From Lachnospiraceae bacterium (GTDB lineage Bacteria; Bacillota; Clostridia; Lachnospirales; Lachnospiraceae), in NCBI GenBank assembly GCA_022510745.1, contig JAFLSY010000010.1, positions 1 through 64,000 on the forward strand: a DNA stretch of 64,000 nt. Reading direction: 5' to 3'. Below are positions 1 through 8,094 of this stretch, one piece after another. The notes beneath the pieces are model-generated. The model searched no databases and was not told the DNA's origin. It was given only the letters and a program-made list of their open reading frames with translations. The first letter of the stretch is position 1. Each line of letters starts with the position of its first letter. A program made the position numbers and the translations under genes.

Positions 1-52
1 TCAGATCGTGCTTTATTAAATCCTCGTTTAGTTGTATAATGTTATCAGACAT
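1..52 (-). mobile_element. IS256-type (mutator) transposase, first 17 codons only
   Basis: A reverse-strand start codon at 50-52 is preceded by a strong ribosome binding site (AAAGGAGG at about 63-70) and reads MSDNIIQLNEDLIKHDL before leaving the window. This is the N-terminal signature I associate with IS256/mutator-family transposases common in Lachnospiraceae. The element therefore extends to the left of the window, and its end should lie somewhere in 60-230, but I cannot place the terminal inverted repeat without the other end. The family call rests on only 17 residues. Confidence 0.6.
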
Positions 53-230
53 GGTTTTTAGCCTCCTTTAGTAGGTTTTGTGTGGTAACTTAATTCTACC
101 AAACGGCTATAGACCATGTCTATTTTTGTATGAAATTAGAATTTGCGAAATCTATTATACGTTATCTTTTAATATGTTAGTCCCTTAATATAAATCGGTA
201 TATCTAGTAAGAAGTCTTTTTCCTTTTTCA

Positions 231-270
231 AAATAAAAACCACTAAGATTCATTGAATGATCTCAGTGGC
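231..270 (-). terminator. Intrinsic terminator on the minus strand
   Basis: Read on the minus strand, CCACTGAGAT (269-260) pairs with ATCTTAGTGG (249-240) around a short loop and is followed by TTTTTATTTT (239-230). It ends transcription coming from the right, i.e. from the HNH gene or from the LexA-box promoter at 375-417. Confidence 0.7.
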
Positions 271-293
271 GCAAAATAACAAATAAATATATT

Positions 294-539
294 CTATTCT
301 TCAATCAACTTCCCTGATTGAGAACAATATAAAATCATTACTGTTTTCCTATTACACCACAACATTCCCCTATAGAACCTATGTTCAAATAGTAACATAT
401 TATGTCGAAAAATGCAATAGAATGTTCCCTTTGGTACTTTGTTAAGCAAAAGTATTATTTTCCTGCATCCAAGCCCCTTACTCTCCTCGAAATCCGCTAT
501 TTTTCTTGATGCAAAATCGGAGTGAATTTTCTCTTTCAT
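294..539 (-). CDS. Doubtful 81-residue open frame
   Basis: This minus-strand frame starts behind a usable GGGGGTGAAGG site and ends just before the terminator at 231-270, so it could be the last gene of the methyltransferase-HNH transcript. Against it: the protein is basic, rich in Cys and aromatic residues in no pattern I recognise, and a good promoter with a LexA box lies inside it (375-417). It may be a chance frame covering regulatory DNA, or the remnant of a gene cut by the neighbouring insertion sequence. A nested 14-codon frame beginning near 336 would be the first start after that inner promoter. I do not assign a function. Confidence 0.2.
   Translation of the reverse strand: MKEKIHSDFASRKIADFEESKGLGCRKIILLLNKVPKGTFYCIFRHNMLLFEHRFYRGMLWCNRKTVMILYCSQSGKLIEE
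375..417 (-). promoter_or_regulatory. Promoter with LexA (SOS) box, reading leftward
   Basis: On the minus strand TTGCAT (417-412) and TACTAT (394-389) are spaced by 17 bases. Directly after the -10 comes GAACATAGGTTC (386-375), which keeps the GAAC-N4-GTTC core of the Gram-positive LexA/DinR box. The transcript would be only about 150 nt before the terminator at 231-270, so it has no obvious protein gene; the neighbouring insertion sequence may have separated it from its original target. Confidence 0.55.
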
Positions 540-651
540 CCTTCACCCCCGCTAATACTCTGGCTTTCCCCTGACTCTTCCATCTTGGCCGTGATGTATT
601 AACATATCTTCATCCTATGCAAATCCCCCTTTCAGGAGTTCCAAATCCTTA

Positions 652-1830
652 CTATTCGCTGCTCCATATCTCATAGCCCTGCCTTCTGGCTGAATCGTAC
701 ACAGGCTGCATATTCTTTTGGAGAATATTATAAAATTCCGTTTCCGTATTTCCTTGCCTATACAGTTCCTGCCCTGCCCATATCGAATGCAGGTTATCCC
801 GATAACAGGATTCATATAGTTTTCTGATACCGGCACTTTTATGAATCAGCCCATACATCAGAAACTGATTTCTTGCAAAGCGTTCAAAGAACGGATTCCA
901 TTTAGGGAGCCGATTACTCTTTGATGAATTCAAGAACGAATCCATGGGCATCAAATTCCAGAGCTCATCATTCATTACAAATGACCATGGAATAAAATGA
1001 TCCACATCATATTGCTTTGACACAATCGGCCGATCGGTAAATACATCTCTCACTTCACTAATATCCAGAATACCTTCCCATAATTTCCGGACATGATTCA
1101 GCTTTCTCATCTTCTCATCCATTGGTGCCAGCTTATAGACCAATCCCGGAACCTCCGGATTATGATTCTGCAGCCACTTTACCTTTTCATATTGTATCCA
1201 TCCTAATATTGATACTGTCTGATCCTGGATCATTTTCATCCAGTCCTCCTGAAAACAAACCTTTTTCTTAAGTTTACTTTCAGGCCCCAGCGTATAAGGA
1301 AGAAGAACAACATCCCGATTAATTCGTTCTATGTATGCTACCATTCTTTTTTTGCTGCCCCAATCTGCAGTTTCTGCACTTTTGTTAAAGAACCCTGCCA
1401 ATGCTCGGTATGGAACCATGTTAGTCAGCTGTTCTTTAAATTCCTTTAATTCTTCATTATGTTTTCTTATTGCATTCTTTATTTCTATCTTTGAAGCATT
1501 CGTAGGCAAATCACTGAGTTCAGTCAGTTTAAGGACTGTTCTTTCAAGTCCGTCCCGCACCATCCCGTCAGACAACATTCCACTTAGGTGAATATGAAAC
1601 TCCCTTACGGAATACCATGCATTGCATATCATCTCGTCAATCAGCGCATCAAATGTTGTCTCCTTAACTCCCTCAGATATCAACTGTATAATTGCTTCAA
1701 GCCAAAAAAACTTATAGCAATAGGAAGGATCTTTCATCATCTGAGAAAAAGCTTCTATATCCAGTGTGTTATAGTATTTTCCATCTATTGTTAAGGTATA
1801 TCCGATTTTTGAAGAATCAAATTCAGCCAT
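652..1830 (-). CDS. HNH-type endonuclease, putative defence or mobile-element nuclease
   Basis: The C-terminal third carries an HNH/His-Me-finger signature: Asp277-His278 (DVDHFIPWSF), then WNL with Asn292 and a later NSSKSNRLP segment, which is the usual DH...N...N/K spacing for metal-dependent DNA cleavage. The N-terminal 250 residues are alpha-helical looking and unrecognised; they may bind a partner or target. The gene overlaps the upstream methyltransferase by 40 bases, so the two are probably made together. HNH proteins of this layout occur in unclassified defence loci, but I cannot name the system. No helicase or target-recognition subunit is visible nearby; the island may have been truncated by the insertion sequence to the left. 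Confidence 0.7.
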   Translation of the reverse strand: MAEFDSSKIGYTLTIDGKYYNTLDIEAFSQMMKDPSYCYKFFWLEAIIQLISEGVKETTFDALIDEMICNAWYSVREFHIHLSGMLSDGMVRDGLERTVLKLTELSDLPTNASKIEIKNAIRKHNEELKEFKEQLTNMVPYRALAGFFNKSAETADWGSKKRMVAYIERINRDVVLLPYTLGPESKLKKKVCFQEDWMKMIQDQTVSILGWIQYEKVKWLQNHNPEVPGLVYKLAPMDEKMRKLNHVRKLWEGILDISEVRDVFTDRPIVSKQYDVDHFIPWSFVMNDELWNLMPMDSFLNSSKSNRLPKWNPFFERFARNQFLMYGLIHKSAGIRKLYESCYRDNLHSIWAGQELYRQGNTETEFYNILQKNMQPVYDSARRQGYEIWSSE

Positions 1831-2393
1831 TTCTCATCACCCCTGCCCGGTCTTACGTCTCCTGTAATCCACAAGTCTATTATTTTAATATTTGCTATAT
1901 CTGCAATGAATTTTTTAAATGATGTTTCAGTAAAATCAGTAAAGTATCTGCCATTTCTCATGCCTTCATATTCACCGTATTTAAATGAGGCGTATACAAT
2001 CCCCCCATTCTTTAATGCTTTTATCATCTTCGATAAAACATCGCTTAATTCTGATGATGGAAGATGCAAAATAGAGGCGCATGCCCAAATCCCGTCATAT
2101 TCTTCAACCATATCAAGATCTGAAAAAAGCATTTGTTTCACATTTAACCCGGTATATTCGCAAGCCAGTTTATACAGTTCTTCTGACCCATCCACTGCAT
2201 CCACTTCAAAGCCTCTGACATGAAAATGCTTAGCGTCCCTTCCCGAGCCGCAGCCGAAATCAAGAATTCGTCCCCGAGGCGGAATATGCTTTAAAAATCT
2301 TTCCTGCGTTTCCCCAAAATCCACATTGATAGTCCCATGCACAAAATTTACCGCATTTGTATTGTAATATTCTAAAGTTTCCATATGAGACAT
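1791..2393 (-). CDS. Class I SAM-dependent methyltransferase
   Basis: A 200-residue Rossmann methyltransferase. Motif I (ILDFGCGSGRD, residues 43-53) is the SAM-binding glycine loop, followed by the acidic VDAVDGSEEL strand end and a WACASILHLP segment corresponding to motif IV. There is no target-recognition domain and no DPPY/PC motif, so it is more like the TehB/UbiE small-molecule or protein methylases than a DNA methylase. The start at 2393 follows GGAG with 9-base spacing. It lies 14 bases after the lipoprotein gene and overlaps the HNH endonuclease, so a three-gene transcript is likely. Whether it modifies nucleic acid, the nuclease or a metabolite is unknown. Confidence 0.8.
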   Translation of the reverse strand: MSHMETLEYYNTNAVNFVHGTINVDFGETQERFLKHIPPRGRILDFGCGSGRDAKHFHVRGFEVDAVDGSEELYKLACEYTGLNVKQMLFSDLDMVEEYDGIWACASILHLPSSELSDVLSKMIKALKNGGIVYASFKYGEYEGMRNGRYFTDFTETSFKKFIADIANIKIIDLWITGDVRPGRGDEKWLNLILQKSDIP

Positions 2394-2407
2394 AGTCCAT
2401 CGCTCCG

Positions 2408-3193
2408 CTATTCTTCCATAAGAAGATTGGAAACAAACTGATACCCATCCCCGTTTTTCTTTAAAACGGTTTCATAGACTTCCTCAAGGTATCCGGGGTA
2501 TGGGTCCTCTGCCCGCATATAAAGCGTATATACATCATCGCTCACCGTACCGCCCACACATGCAAAGGGCCGCCAATTGGTGTCCCCTGCCTGACTGTAC
2601 CAGGTATCCGTCTGCACACTGTAGACCCAGTCCAGCTGTTTGTTCATCTGCACATAAGATAACCCCGTCCTCTCTAACAGAAAAGCGTCTATTTGCGGCG
2701 TAGTCAGATGCACCACATCTGTATAAATCTCCGCGCCTCCGGAAGCCTCTATAAAATCCGCTGCTTCTTCCTCAGTCAAAGTCCAGCCTGAAAGGCCCGC
2801 TCCACTGTAAAAAAGCTCATTGAGGTCGATATCTTCGGGTGATGCGTAAACGGATAGCAGAAATCCCCAGTTTCCTGATGTAGACAGATATTCATCAAAA
2901 AACGCGATCTCCTCCTGCGTCAATTCCCGGGACGGAGAATCGGCTGTCTGTTTCGGTTCATTCACCTGTTCAGACTCATCTGTCTGCTCCAATTCATTCA
3001 TCTGTCCCGTTTCATCCGCTTGTTCAGACTCGTTTGCCTGTTCTGTTTCTCTATCTATAGTCTGATTTACTGACTCCGAATCTAAATCCGGAGCATCCGG
3101 CACTACCGCCTTTTGCGTACATGCTGATAAAAGAACACTGCTCATCAAACACAGGCATATGATATACATTCTTATTAATTTAATTTTTTTCAT
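2408..3193 (-). CDS. Lipoprotein with acidic Gln/Glu repeat linker, unknown function
   Basis: I start the protein at 3193 (MKKIKLIRMYII), because the upstream in-frame ATG would lie inside the terminator hairpin at 3204-3238. The product has a classical type II signal peptide ending in LLSAC, so it should be lipidated and face outwards. Residues about 40-90 are a low-complexity spacer built from imperfect QxxExEQ-like units (for example NESEQADETGQMNELEQ). The C-terminal 170 residues form a globular domain with several aromatic and acidic patches; I do not recognise the family. Extracellular lipoproteins of this type are frequent in Lachnospiraceae. The link with the downstream methyltransferase-HNH pair may be only positional. 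Confidence 0.7.
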   Translation of the reverse strand: MKKIKLIRMYIICLCLMSSVLLSACTQKAVVPDAPDLDSESVNQTIDRETEQANESEQADETGQMNELEQTDESEQVNEPKQTADSPSRELTQEEIAFFDEYLSTSGNWGFLLSVYASPEDIDLNELFYSGAGLSGWTLTEEEAADFIEASGGAEIYTDVVHLTTPQIDAFLLERTGLSYVQMNKQLDWVYSVQTDTWYSQAGDTNWRPFACVGGTVSDDVYTLYMRAEDPYPGYLEEVYETVLKKNGDGYQFVSNLLMEE

Positions 3194-3203
3194 CTCTTTC
3201 CCC

Positions 3204-3238
3204 AAAAAACTGCAGGCCAACCTTGCGTCAGCCTGCAG
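3204..3238 (-). terminator. Intrinsic terminator after cstA
   Basis: Minus-strand stem CTGCAGGC/GCCTGCAG (3238-3231 with 3217-3210) followed by TTTTTT (3209-3204). It separates cstA from the lipoprotein gene downstream. Confidence 0.85.
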
Positions 3239-3263
3239 TCATGTTATATTCTATATTTCTGTT

Positions 3264-4964
3264 TTAGGCAGCCTTCTTCTTAGCAATTCTTAAGAAGGTC
3301 TGGATGCCTTCAATGACAAGGATAATAGCTAAAACTACCATCGCTGCTGCGAAAAGAAGCTGGAACCAGTCACCCCACTGAGCAGAAGCAGCTGCTACCA
3401 TCTTGATCTTGGTGATCACAGTCATTACCAGACTGGTAATAGTCGCAATCAGCATGAATGCCATGGGAATGTAGAACATCTTGTTGTTCTTGCCCACATT
3501 GCCAAGCCATGCAGCTACAGCCAACAGTGCGATACCTGCTAAGAGCTGGTTTGCCGCACCGAACAGACCCCAGATCTGGCTCAGGCTCAAACCGCCTAAG
3601 ATACAGCCGACTACTACCATTAACAGCGTACCGGTCAAAGGATAAGCTAACACTTTACGGATACCTTTTGCATCTTTATAGGTAGCCTCGCCTTCCTTTA
3701 AGAACAGCTCGCTGAACATGAAACGGCTCAAACGGGTACCGGTATCCAAACTGGTCAGTGCGAATACGGAAACCGCCAGAGTAAGCAGCGCGTAAACGGT
3801 ACCGTAAACAGCAGTGTCAGAAGTACCGAACATGGTTGCGATACCTGCTGCAAATGCTGCGGAAGGAGAACCGAAGCCGCCTTCAGTATATGTAGCATAA
3901 ACCATACCTACTGCGATCAGCGCAACAATACCCAGAGCGGACTCAATTAACATAGAGCCGTAACCGATGGGCTTTGCATCTTTCTCACTTGCTAACTGCT
4001 TGGAAGAAGTACCGGTAGAGATCAAGCTGTGGAAACCGGAGCAGGCACCACAGGCAACCGTAATAAACAATGCCGGGAACAGATTACCGATCTTGGTGCT
4101 CCAGCTTGTAAATACCGGCATATCAAAGGTTGCAGTTCCGGCAAATGCGGAGAATATGATACCTACTATCGCAACGACCATCATCGCATAAAGCAAAAAG
4201 CTGGACAGATAGTCACGAGGCTGTAACAGGATCCATACAGGAACCAGGGAAGCAATGGTGATGTATGCACCGATCGCCACGATCCAAGCCACGCGGCCCA
4301 TTGCAAAACCAACATTCAATCCCAATACCAGCATCAGAACGATACCTACGATGCCGCCGATGGTTGCAGGCAGCGTCTTTACGCCAAAGCGGTTGGTTAC
4401 CACACCGTAAATAATTGCCAGTACAATGAACAACAGGGAAATGATTGCCGTTGTCTCCGTACCTAAGGGATTGGTGGTGAAACCAAAAGCATTGGTGGAA
4501 GCAAAGGTTCCGGCTACCACGTTTACGAAGGAAGCAATAACCAGAATCAGCACCAACAGTGCGAAAATGATGAACAGCTTCTTCGCTCTCGAACCCATGG
4601 AATCCTTGATGATCTCACCAACGGACTTACCGCCGTGGCGAATGGATGCAAACAAGGAACCGAAGTCCTGTAAGCCGCCGAAGAAGATACCACCGATCAC
4701 ACACCATAAAAATACGGGAAGCCATCCGAAAACGGATGCCTGAATCGGTCCGTTGATAGGGCCTGCACCTGCGATGGAAGAAAAATGATGTCCCATCAAT
4801 ACTGCGGGCTTGGCGGCCACGTAGTCTACGCCGTCCTCCAGCTCAACAGCAGGTGTCTTTCTGCTGGGGTCAATTCCCCACTGCTTTGCCAGCCAGGAGC
4901 CGTAAAAGACATAACCTAACACCAGCAAAACGATTGCTGCCGCAATGATTAAAATTGCAGTCAT
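3264..4964 (-). CDS. cstA: CstA-family peptide/pyruvate transporter
   Basis: A 566-residue integral membrane protein with about 15 hydrophobic segments. Family hallmarks are the N-terminal helix, the conserved DYVAAKPAVLMGHHFSSIAG segment (about residues 47-66) with the HHFSSIAGAGPI core, and the GACSGFHSLISTGTSSKQ motif. CstA proteins import peptides or pyruvate during carbon limitation (known for Escherichia coli CstA and BtsT). This one is shorter than the roughly 700-residue enterobacterial proteins, as is usual in Clostridia. It is the last gene of a three-gene operon (two uncharacterised proteins upstream, 27-base gap) and is followed by a strong terminator. No LytS/LytR-type sensor pair, often adjacent elsewhere, is present here. 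Confidence 0.92.
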   Translation of the reverse strand: MTAILIIAAAIVLLVLGYVFYGSWLAKQWGIDPSRKTPAVELEDGVDYVAAKPAVLMGHHFSSIAGAGPINGPIQASVFGWLPVFLWCVIGGIFFGGLQDFGSLFASIRHGGKSVGEIIKDSMGSRAKKLFIIFALLVLILVIASFVNVVAGTFASTNAFGFTTNPLGTETTAIISLLFIVLAIIYGVVTNRFGVKTLPATIGGIVGIVLMLVLGLNVGFAMGRVAWIVAIGAYITIASLVPVWILLQPRDYLSSFLLYAMMVVAIVGIIFSAFAGTATFDMPVFTSWSTKIGNLFPALFITVACGACSGFHSLISTGTSSKQLASEKDAKPIGYGSMLIESALGIVALIAVGMVYATYTEGGFGSPSAAFAAGIATMFGTSDTAVYGTVYALLTLAVSVFALTSLDTGTRLSRFMFSELFLKEGEATYKDAKGIRKVLAYPLTGTLLMVVVGCILGGLSLSQIWGLFGAANQLLAGIALLAVAAWLGNVGKNNKMFYIPMAFMLIATITSLVMTVITKIKMVAAASAQWGDWFQLLFAAAMVVLAIILVIEGIQTFLRIAKKKAA

Positions 4965-4991
4965 GATACTAACACCTCTCTTTTGATTAGA

Positions 4992-5483
4992 TTACTTTAT
5001 ATTGCGAAAGAGCTTCTTTAGGTTCCTGCCCCGCTTATTGCAGGACAATTCCCCTGTGGAAGTCTCCATGGCAATCACACTGTAGTGGCTCCACCCCTGC
5101 AGGGTGAAACGGTAACTCTTATAACGCTTTATGGATTTTATATAAGCCTTTGCATCCTGCGAGAGCTGCTCTGCCAGAATAATGAGCACAATGTCCGAAC
5201 TGCGGTGGTTGGAATGGGGTCTCACGCGGGACAATCCCTCTGCCCAGGCTTTCTCATCCAGTTCTTTCACATCTTCCTGCTCCATGGACTGACCTGTTGC
5301 AAAAAACACATACTCATGAGCATCCGCTTCCGAAAGTGTCGCCGTCTTTAGCAGAAAATACTGCTCATCATGGGTGTGAAAAGCGGCTTCTGCCGTAAAA
5401 GGAGGCGTCGTACCTTCCGTTTTTACATTATAATAACGTTTATACGATTTTAACAGCAGTTTGAGTGCTTCTGTGGCAGTCAT
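4992..5483 (-). CDS. Conserved protein of cstA operon, unknown function
   Basis: I choose the start at 5483 (MTATEALKLLLKSYKRYYNV) because AGAGAGG lies 9 bases upstream; earlier in-frame starts overlap the preceding gene. The 163-residue product is soluble, mixed alpha/beta, with a basic C-terminal tail (NKRGRNLKKLFRNIK) that could touch membrane or nucleic acid. The middle holds a predicted hydrophobic strand (SSDIVLIILAEQ). I do not recognise a named domain. Its tight placement between the 117-residue protein and cstA suggests a role in controlling or assisting transport under carbon limitation, which is inference from position only. Confidence 0.65.
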   Translation of the reverse strand: MTATEALKLLLKSYKRYYNVKTEGTTPPFTAEAAFHTHDEQYFLLKTATLSEADAHEYVFFATGQSMEQEDVKELDEKAWAEGLSRVRPHSNHRSSDIVLIILAEQLSQDAKAYIKSIKRYKSYRFTLQGWSHYSVIAMETSTGELSCNKRGRNLKKLFRNIK

Positions 5484-5497
5484 GCCCATCTTCCTCT

Positions 5498-5851
5498 CTA
5501 TGCTTTCCCGGCTATGGCATCCGGTGCCAGCTTCTCCATGCATTCCATCAGCACCTTTGCCGCCTGTGTGCCCGGCAGTTCGATCTGTGCCAGTTCCCCG
5601 GCATCCCCGCAGATGACCAGATGCTCCATCTGAAACTCTCCTTTTCCGCAGCAGAGCTTGGCCGGAACCATCATGACCCTGCGGAAATATCGGCGAATCT
5701 CAGTATAAGGTATGTAAAATACCTTACGCATAGAACGGAAAAAGAAGTGGGTCTCCCCCAAATGTATCTTACCGATCTTGCGTCCCGCCTTATATTCTTC
5801 TTGTAAACCTTCCGGCTCCTTTGTAACATCAGTTAAAGGACAGAATTTCAT
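5498..5851 (-). CDS. Small beta-rich (PH-like) protein of cstA operon
   Basis: The first gene of the cstA operon encodes 117 residues. The pattern of short strands (GKIHLGETHFFFRS, KVFYIPYTEIRRYFRRV, MEHLVICGDAGELAQIEL) followed by a C-terminal helix (AKVLMECMEKLAPDA) resembles a bacterial pleckstrin-homology-like fold, as seen in several small membrane-associated or regulatory proteins. I have no family name for it. The ribosome binding site AAAGGAG lies 9 bases before the start at 5851, and a promoter with 17-base spacing sits immediately upstream. Co-transcription with cstA is likely; function is unknown. Confidence 0.6.
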   Translation of the reverse strand: MKFCPLTDVTKEPEGLQEEYKAGRKIGKIHLGETHFFFRSMRKVFYIPYTEIRRYFRRVMMVPAKLCCGKGEFQMEHLVICGDAGELAQIELPGTQAAKVLMECMEKLAPDAIAGKA

Positions 5852-5892
5852 CTAAGCGGCTCCTTTTAACAGTTCTATACAAAACTTTTATC

Positions 5893-5921
5893 ATTTTAGC
5901 ACATATTTTGACAGTTTACAA
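5893..5921 (-). promoter_or_regulatory. Sigma-A type promoter of cstA operon
   Basis: Minus-strand TTGTAA (5921-5916), 17-base spacer, TAAAAT (5898-5893), about 40 bases before the first start codon of the operon. Confidence 0.55.
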
Positions 5922-5973
5922 TAGTAAAGTAGTAAAGAATTTTTAGGGAAAAACAATCATAAAAAGCTGCCGT

Positions 5974-8094
5974 TTAATGTGTCGTATTCTCCCTCATCCT
6001 CATATACTTTTCAAAATACTCCGGATTCCGCTCTTTTAACCTCTCTTCGATTTCCTCCCTATGCTTTCTTAACAATTCCAATGCCTCAGGGTTCAAATCC
6101 TTGATCTTCTCCTCAATTTCATGGCGGCGCTCTTCCAGCTTGGCTTCGATTTCTTCAATATTTTCATAGCCCTGCTCCTCTAACTTGAGGAAATAAACTT
6201 CCAGTCGGTTTATGAGTTCATCCTCGTCGAACAAGCCCACACGGCCCCAGGAGGCATCGCTTTCGGTCTTAATAATGTTTTCTATGCTGTAGTCGCCGGA
6301 GTGTACGATTTTTTCACCCACTTCATCGGCAAGGGCTTCCATTTTCTCTCCGGCGCTTTCACCGAAAGCCCACTCAAATTCCGCAAGCCGCTCGTTGGCT
6401 TCCACATAGGAATATTCTTCAGCCTTCTCTATGCCCTCTAACGGGTAGGGTTTGTTTACACCCGCCGCACGCAGGGCAAGGGATACCGTTCTTCTTACGG
6501 AGCCTTCCTCGATCAGCGCACTTGCACCGAAGGCACGAAGCTGGTCGTTCACGGCATCCGCATGCTCCGTCAGATAGAAATAAATGCCTCTGGTATTGAG
6601 ATTGCGTTTTAGGATGACAAGGCGCTCCGCCGCTGTAATATCGATGCTGCCAATCCCCCTGGCATCCACGATGACCTGCTTGGTATCCTCTTTCAGCGCA
6701 TTTTCAATATCCTCTTGAAAGGCATTGATGTTGGCAAAAAAGAGATTGCCGCTGAAGCGGTATACAATGGTGTGGGCTATGGGATACGCATTCTTATGAC
6801 GGCTTAGATTATGTAAACCCTCATGTCCCGGTATCATGCCCAAAAATGCCTTGGGCGGAATCACCGCACGGATAATGACAGCGATAAAGGACAGGATCAC
6901 GCCGAGAACAACGCCATAGATGGTACCAAGGATCAACACACCGATATAAGCGGCCATGAAGATGCCAAACTCCTTCTTATCCGCCTTCCACGCCTTCTTC
7001 GCAATGTCAACTTCCAAGATACCCATGAGTGCAGAAAACACAATCCCGGTCAGTACCGGAACCGGAAGATATTTAAGCAGCCCGGTTCCGAAAAGCAGTA
7101 CCAGAACCATGGTAATGCCTGCCGTAACAGACATGAGCTGGGATTTACAGCCGTACTGGTCTGCGATTCCGCTCCTGGAAACACTGCCGTTGACAGGACA
7201 GCATCCCACAAACGCGCTTGCCACATTGCCCGCCGCATATGCTAACACTTCTCTGTTATTGTTGATCTTATAATTGTACTTTAAGGCATAATTGTTGGTT
7301 GCTAACAGAGTCTGGGCCATGATGACCAGTGCAATGGTAAGGGAGAGCACCACAATTTCTTCTAAATCCAACAGAATTAAAGAAAAATCCGGCAGTGCAA
7401 GCTTAGGCAGTCCCGGTTCCACGGCCGGAAGCAGCTTCACACCGTATCTGTCCACATGGAGAAAGGCCGTAAGTCCCGCTCCGATAGCCATCATCAGTAC
7501 CGACATAGGTACTTTTGGCAATTTCTTTCTGGCAATCTGCAGGATGATGACCGTTCCCACTCCCAGCACAGCCGACAGCAGATTAAAGGAATCCAGTTCC
7601 TCCCAGATATGATACAAGAGGATAAAGAGCTCGCCCGTTCCTGCATTTCCGCCAAATAACTTGGGTACCTGCATCAGCATAATGGTACAGCCGATTCCGG
7701 AAATAAAGCCTCCCATCACAGGTTTGGATATATAATTCACCAGTCTGCCTGCTTTTAGGACAAAGAATAAAAGCAGCCAGCAGGCTGTGACCATGGTGAT
7801 GACCGGCACAACGGCGATGGCTTCCTCAGACCCCAGTGCAATTTCCAGACTTGCGAGAGTGCCGCCTACTAACGCCGCGGGCGTAGCATCCACGCCGAAT
7901 ACAAACTGGGGGGACGAGGTGATAATGGCATAGAGAAACACCGGCAATACAGAGCCGTAGAGGCCGTATACCACTGGCAGTCCCGCTATCTGCGCATATC
8001 CCATGGAGATGGGAATGGACACTAAGGCCACCACGATTCCCGATAGGATATCTTTAGGCAGATAGGATTTTTTATAATTTATCTGATTGCTCAT
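5974..8094 (-). CDS. SulP-family anion transporter with STAS domain and long coiled C-terminal tail
   Basis: A 706-residue protein. Residues 10-430 form the SulP membrane core (for example GIVVALVSIPISMGYAQIAG and the GVDATPAALVGG and GCCPVNGSVSRSG segments), which moves sulfate, bicarbonate or related anions. Residues about 438-545 are a STAS domain. Unusual is the last 150 residues: a charged region with a run of Glu/Arg/Lys heptad-like helices (KLEERRHEIEEKIKDL, KHREEIEERLKERN) that normal SulP proteins lack. The start overlaps the stop of the DegV-containing kinase by 4 bases (ATGA), so translation is coupled and the transporter is probably an effector or sensor arm of the phosphorelay. 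The transported ion cannot be deduced. Confidence 0.88.
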   Translation of the reverse strand: MSNQINYKKSYLPKDILSGIVVALVSIPISMGYAQIAGLPVVYGLYGSVLPVFLYAIITSSPQFVFGVDATPAALVGGTLASLEIALGSEEAIAVVPVITMVTACWLLLFFVLKAGRLVNYISKPVMGGFISGIGCTIMLMQVPKLFGGNAGTGELFILLYHIWEELDSFNLLSAVLGVGTVIILQIARKKLPKVPMSVLMMAIGAGLTAFLHVDRYGVKLLPAVEPGLPKLALPDFSLILLDLEEIVVLSLTIALVIMAQTLLATNNYALKYNYKINNNREVLAYAAGNVASAFVGCCPVNGSVSRSGIADQYGCKSQLMSVTAGITMVLVLLFGTGLLKYLPVPVLTGIVFSALMGILEVDIAKKAWKADKKEFGIFMAAYIGVLILGTIYGVVLGVILSFIAVIIRAVIPPKAFLGMIPGHEGLHNLSRHKNAYPIAHTIVYRFSGNLFFANINAFQEDIENALKEDTKQVIVDARGIGSIDITAAERLVILKRNLNTRGIYFYLTEHADAVNDQLRAFGASALIEEGSVRRTVSLALRAAGVNKPYPLEGIEKAEEYSYVEANERLAEFEWAFGESAGEKMEALADEVGEKIVHSGDYSIENIIKTESDASWGRVGLFDEDELINRLEVYFLKLEEQGYENIEEIEAKLEERRHEIEEKIKDLNPEALELLRKHREEIEERLKERNPEYFEKYMRMRENTTH

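Noticed and set aside
1791..2393. DNA methyltransferase of a restriction-modification system
   Set aside because: Lacks DPPY/NPPY or Pro-Cys catalytic motif and target-recognition domain; more like a small-molecule or protein methylase.
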